From NCBI RefSeq assembly GCF_026719745.1, contig NZ_JAPPRQ010000127.1:1-40568 (forward strand): a stretch of 40,568 nucleotides of DNA. The letters are read 5' to 3'. Positions 34,045 through 40,441 of the stretch are shown here, piece after piece; within the stretch, counting starts at the first letter, position 1; every line of letters begins with the position of its first letter. The DNA is from Clostridium sp. ZS2-4. GTDB lineage: Bacteria; Bacillota; Clostridia; Clostridiales; Clostridiaceae. The notes under the pieces are model-generated. The model was given only the letters and a program-made list of their open reading frames with translations, did not search any database and was not told the origin of the DNA. The position numbers and the translations under genes are program-made.

Positions 34045-34548
34045 ATGAGAGAAATATTAGTTATAATAATAAATTTAATAATAGCGTGTATTATATACAA
34101 TGAGTTAAATTTATACCGAAATACAAAAGAAATTATTATGTACCTAAGAAAAACTAAAAACATTAGGTTTTTATTTAGTGTGCAATATATTATAGTGAGT
34201 ATGTTTATTGTTATTGCTATTAATAAAATTAAAATAGATGTACAAAGTAATATAATAATATGGAAAGATATAAAAATATATTTATTTGTATTTTTGGTAG
34301 CAATGTTAATTTCTTATTTTATTAAATATAAAAGAAATATGGGAATAACAGAAGAGGGGATAATTTGCTATAAAGGATTTTTTAGATGGAGTAATATTAA
34401 CTCTTATGAATGGACATCATCTACAACAATCAAAATTATGATTAAAGAAACTTTTTTATTTTGGAAAGTCAAAAGCTTTATAGAATTGGGAGTCTTTGTG
34501 GAAGAAGATAAAAAAATAGATGATTTATTACAAAAATATATTAGTTAA
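34045..34548 (+). CDS. Membrane protein with DUF5673-like C-terminal domain
   Basis: This 167-residue protein is a paralogue of that at 360-839. It has three hydrophobic segments (~3-19, 48-66, 79-98) and a C-terminal soluble domain with GITEEGIICYKGFFRWSNIN and SYEW, then several Lys/Phe-rich strands. The function is unknown. Its ATG follows TGGAGG. Part of its gene (34119-34179) is duplicated at 38887-38947 with the same codons, in a remnant. It follows the broken acetyltransferase after 108 bp and is followed by a terminator-like hairpin. Confidence 0.6.
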   Translation: MREILVIIINLIIACIIYNELNLYRNTKEIIMYLRKTKNIRFLFSVQYIIVSMFIVIAINKIKIDVQSNIIIWKDIKIYLFVFLVAMLISYFIKYKRNMGITEEGIICYKGFFRWSNINSYEWTSSTTIKIMIKETFLFWKVKSFIELGVFVEEDKKIDDLLQKYIS

Positions 34549-34640
34549 TAAAACTAAATAATATGAAATTCCGGATAAAATATTGTATTTATAGAAATAA
34601 GTATAAGAGTTAATAGTAAAGAGATAAAAAGTAATATTGA

Positions 34641-34677
34641 AGAAAAAGAGGTTCTTACAGCAGTAGGAACTTTTTCT
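34641..34677 (+). terminator. Terminator
   Basis: An 8-bp stem (34651-34658 with 34663-34670), extended by an A-rich arm pairing with the T tract (34641-34648 with 34671-34677) after a 2-base bulge. It lies ~93 bp after the DUF5673-like gene; the rest of the 34549-34923 gap holds the promoter element and hairpin listed next. Confidence 0.7.
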
Positions 34678-34802
34678 ATTTTATAAAAATCCATATAGTT
34701 ATAAAATAATATTACTTTTTATAACTTGGAACTTTTTTTATTAAACGGATGTTTAGTGTATACAGATAAATCAATGATTTATTGGGTTAATAAGGTTTAA
34801 TA

Positions 34803-34811
34803 TGGTATAAT
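34803..34811 (+). promoter_or_regulatory. Extended -10 promoter TGGTATAAT
   Basis: The same nine bases as at 33492. It lies 112 bp before the VOC gene; the hairpin at 34810-34847 begins within it, so the predicted transcript start falls inside the hairpin. A near copy of this whole segment occurs at 38947-38999. Confidence 0.55.
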
Positions 34812-34847
34812 TTCATATATATTGTTGTTGAACAATATATATGAAAT
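34810..34847. repeat. Perfect 17-bp inverted repeat upstream of the VOC gene
   Basis: ATTTCATATATATTGTT (34810-34826) and its exact complement (34831-34847) flank a GTTG loop. No T run follows, so it does not look like a terminator. Its place over the -10 and the expected start site suggests an operator or a 5' mRNA structure. The copy at 38970-38996 has lost most of the pairing. Confidence 0.8.
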
Positions 34848-34923
34848 GTGCAGTAAATAGGATACAATCAGTTATGACAAAATCGTAGGATACTATGAAC
34901 TATTAAAATAAGGAGAAGATACT

Positions 34924-35328
34924 ATGAGTATAAAAATGATACACCATGTATGTATTCAAACAGAAAAATATAAAGAATCACTAAAATTTTATACTAAAAT
35001 TTTAGGATTTGAATTAGTTACAGAAACAGCAAATTTTCATAAACGAGATTTTAATACATGGTTAAGACTAGGAACATTTATGATTGAATTGCAGACTGCT
35101 AAAAAGGGAGATAAATTAAACAATTGGAGCTCGTTAAATGAAGGAATAGTACATATGTGCTTTTTAGTAGATAATGTTCAAGAAGAATTTGATAGGATAA
35201 AAAAATTAGGTTACACAAACTTCAAAATTAAAAATGGAGAGGAAATATATAAAGTTGAAGATGGATATTTATTTAAAATTAAAGCACCAGAAGGTACTGA
35301 AATTGAAATAAGAGACATGCTGATATAG
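34924..35328 (+). CDS. VOC-superfamily (glyoxalase-like) protein
   Basis: This 134-residue protein has the two beta-alpha-beta-beta-beta modules of the VOC fold. Module one: MIHHVCIQTEKYKESLKFYT, LGFELVTE, then a strand FMIELQTAKKG with a metal-site-type Glu. Module two: IVHMCFLVDNVQEEFDRIKK, ending APEGTEIEIRDML with another Glu. The His and Glu set (H8, E in FMIELQ, H in IVHM, E in EIEIR) could bind a divalent metal, as in glyoxalase I. The substrate is unknown. It has its own promoter element and AAGGAGAAG site; no linked operon genes. Confidence 0.85.
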   Translation: MSIKMIHHVCIQTEKYKESLKFYTKILGFELVTETANFHKRDFNTWLRLGTFMIELQTAKKGDKLNNWSSLNEGIVHMCFLVDNVQEEFDRIKKLGYTNFKIKNGEEIYKVEDGYLFKIKAPEGTEIEIRDMLI

Positions 35329-35463
35329 AAACCTAGTATTATGTCATATTTTAAAGATAATGTGGAAAAGTTGTTTTATAAAATGAAAGAATTTGCCTAA
35401 TTTGGGTGAGACATAATAGTAAATTAGAGATACTTAATTCTTAATAAAAAAGGAGGGCTATCA

Positions 35464-35841
35464 TTGGAAAATCAAAAGTTATTACCAATATCAATTGTTA
35501 TACTTGCTATAAGTGTTATAGTTGGATCGATTTGGATAGGATATTCATTAGAAAAAACGGCTAATTTACAAAATTCAATTTTAACTTCAGTAGATAATAA
35601 GGTTTTAAATCTGTCGCAAGTGGCTGAATATCTTAATATGAAAGAGGAAGAAATTAGTGGAATAATTCAAATAGAAAAGGTCAAATTAGAGAAAACAGGA
35701 AGTTTTAGTGGGAAAATGTTTCCTTATTTTACGATAAATAATAAACGGTATTTTTATAAAAATGAAATAGACGAATGGCTAAAAGAAGTTTCAAATAGTC
35801 ATAGCGAATACGATACACTAGATGGATGGGTACTACAGTAG
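35464..35841 (+). CDS. Membrane-anchored excisionase/MerR-like HTH protein
   Basis: A 125-residue protein: a transmembrane helix at ~8-27 (LPISIVILAISVIVGSIWIG), a short linker, then a small DNA-binding-type domain (~47-108) with LNLSQVAEYLNMKEEEISGI (a winged-helix 'helix-turn-helix 17' type) and FTINNKRYFYKNEIDEWLKE. Such domains usually occur in phage excisionases and MerR-like regulators without a membrane anchor. The helix-turn-helix would lie in the cytoplasm. The start is TTG 35464 with a perfect AGGAGG 7 bp upstream. It could also be a protein-binding, not DNA-binding, fold. No phage genes are nearby. Confidence 0.65.
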   Translation: MENQKLLPISIVILAISVIVGSIWIGYSLEKTANLQNSILTSVDNKVLNLSQVAEYLNMKEEEISGIIQIEKVKLEKTGSFSGKMFPYFTINNKRYFYKNEIDEWLKEVSNSHSEYDTLDGWVLQ

Positions 35842-35960
35842 TAAAGAGATAACAATTTAGTACATATCATAAAGAAGATGCGTAGCAAAAACATATACTA
35901 TTTTAAGACTGAATTATTAAATATTACGAATTAATATATGGTTTAATAGGAGACTAAAAT

Positions 35961-36344
35961 ATGAAAAAAAATGTTTTATTATTAATGATTTCTATACTTA
36001 TAATTTCACTTTTTGTTGCTTGTGATAGCAAAGCAAATTTGAAAGCAACTACTTATGAGAATACTTCACTTTTAGTAAATGAAGCACTTCACACTAAGGA
36101 TTATGAAAAGTTTAATGAATTATTTAGTGAAGAAAGAAAAAATATAATTTCAAAGGAAATGTTTAATGAGTATTGTAGTCTAATTACTCAAGAGAGTAGC
36201 GAAGAGCATTATGAAGTTATAAATTTTAATAATGATGAAATGTTTTTAATAAAATTTGCACCTGCAACAGTAGATAGTAAATATAAGGTTATAGATGTAG
36301 TAAGGATTCCAAAGGAAATGAAAAAATTATTTAAAATAGAATGA
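35961..36344 (+). CDS. Small lipoprotein, unknown function
   Basis: A 127-residue protein with a clear lipoprotein signal: basic MKKN, hydrophobic LLLMISILIISL, lipobox LFVAC with lipidated Cys at residue 21. The mature part is acidic and helical (LVNEALHTKDYEKFNELFSE) and ends in a mixed beta-like region; it recalls the NTF2-like lipoproteins of Firmicutes, but no family is certain. AGGAGAC lies ~8 bp before the ATG. It is alone on its strand, with no terminator seen in the following 113 bp. Confidence 0.7.
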   Translation: MKKNVLLLMISILIISLFVACDSKANLKATTYENTSLLVNEALHTKDYEKFNELFSEERKNIISKEMFNEYCSLITQESSEEHYEVINFNNDEMFLIKFAPATVDSKYKVIDVVRIPKEMKKLFKIE

Positions 36345-36457
36345 TAAATTTACTTATAAAACGTTACAACATAAAGATAATGTGTTACAAAGGATATGTA
36401 ATTATTCATGACAAAACTTAATAATACTAATATCTAATAGAAAAATATGGGGATAAT

Positions 36458-36825
36458 ATGAACGATTCTTTAGATGAAAGAAACAACAAAAATACAGGGT
36501 GTTTAAGAGGGTGTTTAACTGGAATTATAATATTCATGGTATTTATATTTAGTTATATAATTTATCCAATATTTATACATCAAAATCTTTTAGTTACATC
36601 AAATTCTCCAGATGGTTCGTATGAAGTAATTGTAAAGTATAAACCTACATTTAGTTTTGGTCCACTAGAGATAAATGTATATTATAAAAAAAAGAGGATA
36701 TGTTGAAGCAGCATTTATTTACTACAGAGTTGTTTAATGATGGATCAACACCTGATGAAAGTAATTGTAAAATTGAATGGAACAATAATATAGCAGTGAC
36801 AAAAGTAAGACTTACAATGTATTAA
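36458..36825 (+). pseudogene. DUF5412-like membrane protein, split by a -1 frame change
   Basis: Frame 1 runs from ATG 36458 to TGA 36704-36706 (82 aa) and encodes a polar N-terminus, one membrane helix (~23-42) and NSPDGSYEVIVKYKP. At the A8 run (36686-36693) the sequence is A AAA AAG in frame. Slipping back one base puts the ribosome on GAG GAT ATG at 36694, and that frame stays open to TAA 36823-36825, adding HLFTTELFNDGSTPDESN and KIEWNNNIAVTKV. The joined ~122-residue product resembles DUF5412-type proteins. It is either a homopolymer mutation, an assembly error, or programmed frameshifting. The region ends just before the gene at 36852. Confidence 0.65.
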
Positions 36826-36851
36826 ATTATATACAAAAATATTTACTGGGA

Positions 36852-37244
36852 ATGATTTTAATTTCAGTATTAATGGCAGTATTAAACGGGATAATCAGCC
36901 ATTCCTTTAATTTGGGTATTAACATAGACCAGTTTATAATAGCAAATATTATTTCTTTGATTATTATCCCAGCCTCAAAGAAGGAAAGACAAAAAAATGC
37001 CGCAATAATTTCTTTCCCACAAAGGTTATATATGATAAATAGGGGATTAAGTAAATCAGGTGCTTATGCTTTTCTTTTCATGTTGGGTTTTTCTGGGTTA
37101 TTAAGATTTATACTAGGAAGAATATTCGGTTCGGAAATTTTTAGTTATAGAATAACTTTATATACGAGTATTCCTTATATAATCTTAATACTCGTGATAA
37201 TCGGAGCAATTGAAATTTTCAAAGGAGCATATAATAAAAGGTAG
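36852..37244 (+). CDS. Membrane protein, unknown function
   Basis: A 130-residue hydrophobic protein with about four membrane segments (~1-17, 27-41, 68-88, 102-122) and a polar loop with KKERQKNAAIISFPQR. I do not recognise a family. The ATG 36852 has only a weak site (GGGA, very close), so the true N-terminus may lie upstream; the frame stays open some way back into the preceding gene. It lies 26 bp after the split DUF5412-like gene and may be co-transcribed. Confidence 0.5.
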   Translation: MILISVLMAVLNGIISHSFNLGINIDQFIIANIISLIIIPASKKERQKNAAIISFPQRLYMINRGLSKSGAYAFLFMLGFSGLLRFILGRIFGSEIFSYRITLYTSIPYIILILVIIGAIEIFKGAYNKR

Positions 37245-37403
37245 CAAGTAATGTCTTTAAAAGAGGGATGCTTTGTGAGTTTGTTGCTATAGGAAAATAC
37301 TTTAGGTAAGAATTGTCCGTCCATAGAAGTAATTTTCAACCCCAAAATTCAACGAAAGGCGGCATCTCACCTATGAAAAGTATACTATTTAAACTAGTAT
37401 TGA
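37245..37403. other. Intergenic, no gene recognised
   Basis: The stretch before the terminator at 37404 holds no frame with a ribosome site. Its somewhat higher G/C content (e.g. CGAAAGGCGGCATCTC around 37361) differs from the A/T-rich neighbours and could be a gene remnant, but I found no protein match. Confidence 0.4.
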
Positions 37404-37436
37404 AAAAGGCAATTGTTCCCTTAACAATTGCCTTTT
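37404..37436. terminator. Strong (bidirectional) terminator
   Basis: A perfect 14-bp stem (37404-37417 with 37423-37436), loop CCCTT, with A/T tails on both sides. It lies 57 bp beyond the end of the minus-strand MFS gene and can end it, as well as plus-strand transcripts. Confidence 0.88.
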
Positions 37437-37492
37437 GATTAATCCTATCTATATGATGTTCTTTTACTTATTTTATCAAACTGCAAATGGGG

Positions 37493-38662
37493 TCATATAT
37501 CATCTGAATGAGGGACTTTAAAAAAAACTATAATTTTATTTAAATATATATATAATATCACCGTCCCAAACGCCACAGCCAAACCCGTATAGATATGTAA
37601 ATATACAATATCTAAATTATCTATCATCACTCCCACAAAAGGATACATTATTGCAACAGCAACATTTTCAGCAAGGCTTTTAAAAGAAATAATCGTAGCT
37701 CTTTGGTTGGAAGGAATGTTCTCATTAATATACTTTAAGAGTATAGGTGTCCTCAACCCCCTGGCTACTTCTTGAGGTATTATAAAAAATACGCCTATAG
37801 AAAGCCTTGTTATCCCCATTAATAAAAAAGAACTCAGAAACAATCCACTTAATATCATAATAGATTTATCCTTCATTAGATTAATTATAGAATTTGCTTT
37901 CCAAGAACCGATAGCCGCCATTAGATTAAATATTGCAAACAAAATACCAAAGTGCTTGGCATTAATATTTACAGCCTTCATATATGGCTGATAATACCAA
38001 AAACCAATTCGCCAAAATACATAAATGAATACCGAATAGATTATAATCGCTCTAACCTTTTGATGACTAATTACATAAGCACTACTTTCTCTTATTTGAT
38101 TGAAGTAATTAGGTCTCTCTTCCTTTTTATATGTGCTGACTTCTTTAAAAAATAATGCTGTAGCTCCAGAAATAGCGATTAGACCAATTGATATAATATA
38201 TGGTAAATTGACATTTACACTGTATAAGTAACCTACCGCAATGGAACCTACTGTCTGAATCATCAAAGAATAGGATTGTGCCCTACCTTGTATTTTGGCG
38301 TACTCATCGGTTCTGCCTATCAGCTTTAGTGAATCATATATAAGTGCACTATCCGCTCCAGATTTAAAACTCAATCCAAGTCCAAACATTATTTCAGCAA
38401 CTATAAATATATAAAAATTATATGTCAGTACATAGATTGCCAATCCAATGATAAACATAATGTTTGATATAATAAGGCTCAACTTTCTTCCAATCAAGTC
38501 TGCCACAGCGCCAGTTGGTACTTCTAATAAAAATATACTTATGGCGTTAATTGATTGGAGTAACATTATCTGTGTATAGCTAAGTCCTTTGTTTAATAGA
38601 AATAGGACAGCTATGGGTGCTATAAGTCTAGCCCCAAAACCTACGTATATATAAAACACCAA
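37493..38662 (-). CDS. MFS transporter (drug/efflux type)
   Basis: A 389-residue major-facilitator protein with about twelve hydrophobic segments and the signature FLLEVPTGAVADLIGRKLSL (the loop 2-3 GxxxDxxGRK motif) at ~44-63. It probably exports a small molecule; the substrate is unknown. The TTG 38662 start given here lacks a ribosome site. The frame continues upstream through KDYEKNILVFYIY, the usual kind of N-terminus (YEKNI..FY) in this family, as far as ATA 38692, seven bases beyond a perfect AGGAGG (38705-38700). No ATG, GTG or TTG exists in that stretch. So the true start is either a non-standard ATA or a mutated start codon. Confidence 0.88.
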   Translation of the reverse strand: MVFYIYVGFGARLIAPIAVLFLLNKGLSYTQIMLLQSINAISIFLLEVPTGAVADLIGRKLSLIISNIMFIIGLAIYVLTYNFYIFIVAEIMFGLGLSFKSGADSALIYDSLKLIGRTDEYAKIQGRAQSYSLMIQTVGSIAVGYLYSVNVNLPYIISIGLIAISGATALFFKEVSTYKKEERPNYFNQIRESSAYVISHQKVRAIIIYSVFIYVFWRIGFWYYQPYMKAVNINAKHFGILFAIFNLMAAIGSWKANSIINLMKDKSIMILSGLFLSSFLLMGITRLSIGVFFIIPQEVARGLRTPILLKYINENIPSNQRATIISFKSLAENVAVAIMYPFVGVMIDNLDIVYLHIYTGLAVAFGTVILYIYLNKIIVFFKVPHSDDI

Positions 38663-38879
38663 TATATTTTTTTCATAATCTTTCGTACCTATCCTTTCAC
38701 CTCCTAGTATTGTTCATATTTCCGATCACCATTTTAAAATATTACATTGCAACTATATTATTTCCGTACATATTTTACCATTCTAATATATTTTACTATA
38801 AGTCTTTCACTTTTTCAACCTGTTGGATTTTCCTACAATATTGTGGAGGATTTTTTGCAACAAGCCTTAACATATCATT

Positions 38880-38947
38880 ATCACAAGAATACAAAAGGAA
38901 TTATTATGCACTTAAGAAAAACTAAAAACATTAGGGTTTTAGTTAGT
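38880..38947 (+). pseudogene. Remnant of a DUF5673-like gene
   Basis: 38887-38947 matches 34119-34179 inside the DUF5673-like gene, with about six differences over 61 bp. It encodes NTKGIIMHLRKTKNIRVLVS against NTKEIIMYLRKTKNIRFLFS, then a stop. Neither the N-terminal membrane helix nor the C-terminal domain is present. The small open frames at 38710-38950 are by-products of this remnant. Confidence 0.75.
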
Positions 38948-39010
38948 TAATAAGGTTTTATATGGTATAATTTAGCATATATCGTTGTTGAATAATATAA
39001 AGATAATGTG
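38947..39010 (+). repeat. Copy of the VOC-gene promoter region
   Basis: 38947-38999 matches 34787-34840 (TTAATAAGGTTT, TATGGTATAAT, CATATAT, GTTGTTGAA), including the extended -10 at 38963-38971. The 17-bp hairpin is degraded here. It follows directly after the DUF5673 remnant, so relative to the first copy ~607 bp (34180-34786) are missing. Confidence 0.75.
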
Positions 39011-39016
39011 TATTAA

Positions 39017-39193
39017 ATTTGTACTTTTGTTATAGGTACACATGGAACTGCATTAAGTACAATCATAAACTATTTTGATAAAAAATTTGATTATAACGAA
39101 TTTGAAAGAATAAAAAGTCTTATGCTTTTTATTGTTTGTATTACTTTTGATGGACAAAATGTTATTAAAATAGAAGAATTTATATTGGACTAG
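39017..39193 (+). pseudogene. Histidine phosphatase family protein, C-terminal remnant
   Basis: An open frame without a start (58 codons) to TAG 39191-39193 encodes GTHGTALSTIINYF, then DYNEFERIKSLM and TFDGQNVIKIEEF. The THGTALS motif holds the second active-site histidine of phosphoglycerate-mutase-like phosphatases. The first RHG half is absent; a stop (TAA) lies right before it. It is a decayed gene, not part of the cobC family copy at 15514. Confidence 0.75.
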
Positions 39194-39243
39194 CACTATA
39201 GGGGAAAATTAAAATTTAGAGTAATATCTATGGGGAGAATAAC

Positions 39244-39513
39244 ATGGATTTGAAAAACGAAAACTCAAAAATATACTTTTTAATAGATATATTTTCAATA
39301 TTTATATTTATTATGTGTATTATGTATTTTATAACTGATGGTGACACTGTAATTAAATCTAAAGTATTCCATATAGCACTATTATTCGGGAGCTTAAATG
39401 GCATTTTAGTAGGTACAAGAAAGGTAGTTGCTCAAAATAACAAAGAAGGTTATTTAAATTACTTTTTAGCTATACTTTTTCTGGTGTGGTTTATAGGTAT
39501 TAGTATCACATAA
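39244..39513 (+). CDS. Small three-helix membrane protein, unknown function
   Basis: An 89-residue protein with hydrophobic segments at ~11-30, 40-56 and 70-87, and a short polar loop TRKVVAQNNKEGY. GGGGAGAA precedes the ATG by ~5 bp. No family is recognised. It stands after the phosphatase remnant, alone. Confidence 0.55.
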   Translation: MDLKNENSKIYFLIDIFSIFIFIMCIMYFITDGDTVIKSKVFHIALLFGSLNGILVGTRKVVAQNNKEGYLNYFLAILFLVWFIGISIT

Positions 39514-39556
39514 TTTGATATAGTTAGTATCATTAGAATGAGGTTTAATATTAACT

Positions 39557-39652
39557 AAAAATGATGAAGAGTTATTTAAGATAAGCAACTGGACCATTGG
39601 CAAGGAAAGATGGAAACTAGAACAAGTCTTAAAACAAATGAAAAAGTTATAA
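39557..39652 (+). pseudogene. Possible C-terminal gene remnant
   Basis: A frame without a start codon, closed by TAA 39650-39652, encodes NDEELFKISNWTIGKERWKL and EQVLKQMKKL, which reads like the natural end of a soluble protein. I cannot name the family. Apart from this I see nothing in 39514-39741. Confidence 0.3.
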
Positions 39653-39741
39653 AATATAATATATAAGAATATCACATAGAATTTAAATTCAGGAATGAAT
39701 AGTAGCATAAAATCAATTACTCAAATGAAAAGGAGAGAAAG

Positions 39742-40059
39742 ATGAAAAAATTTGATTTTAAAAGTATAGTTGTAGGTTTAGCGATTGGTATAATAGGAGG
39801 TTCTGCTATTTTTGCAGCAAGAGAAAAAAATACAACAATTATTAGTAACGCTAAGGTTGATACTGCTCCTGCAGCAGAAGGAATAAAATCAGCAACTATT
39901 AATAATGGCAAGGTTTATTTTAATGGAAATGAGATAAAGTTAAAAAAACCTTTGGTTACAATTGGAATGGAGGGCGATTCTGAATCTCAATTATATATGC
40001 CTGTGAGCGAATTGCTAGAATATATGAATTTCAAAGTTGAATGTAATATATATAATTAA
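39742..40059 (+). CDS. Membrane-anchored 'stalk domain' (copper amine oxidase N-like) protein
   Basis: A 105-residue protein: an N-terminal anchor or signal (IVVGLAIGIIGGSAIFAA, ~9-26), a short spacer, then a small domain with ATINNGKVYFNGNEIKLKKP, then LYMPVSELLEYMNFKV. That arrangement (short NG-containing strand, then 'Y-P-v-s-e-l-l-e-y-m' helix) is typical of copper-amine-oxidase N-terminal-like stalk domains of clostridial surface proteins. It has no further domain, so it may be a standalone surface protein. The ribosome site AAAGGAGAG precedes ATG. Confidence 0.7.
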   Translation: MKKFDFKSIVVGLAIGIIGGSAIFAAREKNTTIISNAKVDTAPAAEGIKSATINNGKVYFNGNEIKLKKPLVTIGMEGDSESQLYMPVSELLEYMNFKVECNIYN

Positions 40060-40128
40060 GTCATAGTATAAAGATATGGCTTAAGAGTATAAAACAGGAT
40101 TCAAATTTTACATTTAGGAGAAATAAAA

Positions 40129-40386
40129 ATGTATAAATTTAAAAACTTAAAGAAATCAATAATAATTATTATAGTACTAATTTTAATTCACCTTATTATA
40201 TCTGCCTTACTTCCTCAATATAAAAGCAACATAAACGTGTTGGTTTATAGTGGTTATGCTATGTATAATTTAAAAATTGAATATAAAGAATGCAAATCTA
40301 ATAATAGAAAATTTGATAAGGTTGTTTTTATTTTAAATGGGATTGTAATAGTCTTTTTCCTTTGCTGGATTGTTACAAATTTTTAA
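40129..40386 (+). CDS. Small two-helix membrane protein, unknown function
   Basis: An 85-residue protein with helices at ~10-28 and ~65-83, and a central loop rich in Tyr and Lys. AGGAGAA precedes the ATG by 6 bp. No family is recognised. It lies 55 bp from the right IS end; no terminator is seen between. Confidence 0.55.
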   Translation: MYKFKNLKKSIIIIIVLILIHLIISALLPQYKSNINVLVYSGYAMYNLKIEYKECKSNNRKFDKVVFILNGIVIVFFLCWIVTNF

Positions 40387-40441
40387 AAATAATAATCACG
40401 TTTCTATAGAGTTTTAGTACGCAACTGCAAAATACTATGTA

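Noticed and set aside
38710-38950. Small plus-strand ORFs near the MFS promoter
   Set aside because: They lack ribosome sites and overlap the DUF5673 remnant in two frames; the only meaningful sequence is the 38887-38947 duplicate.
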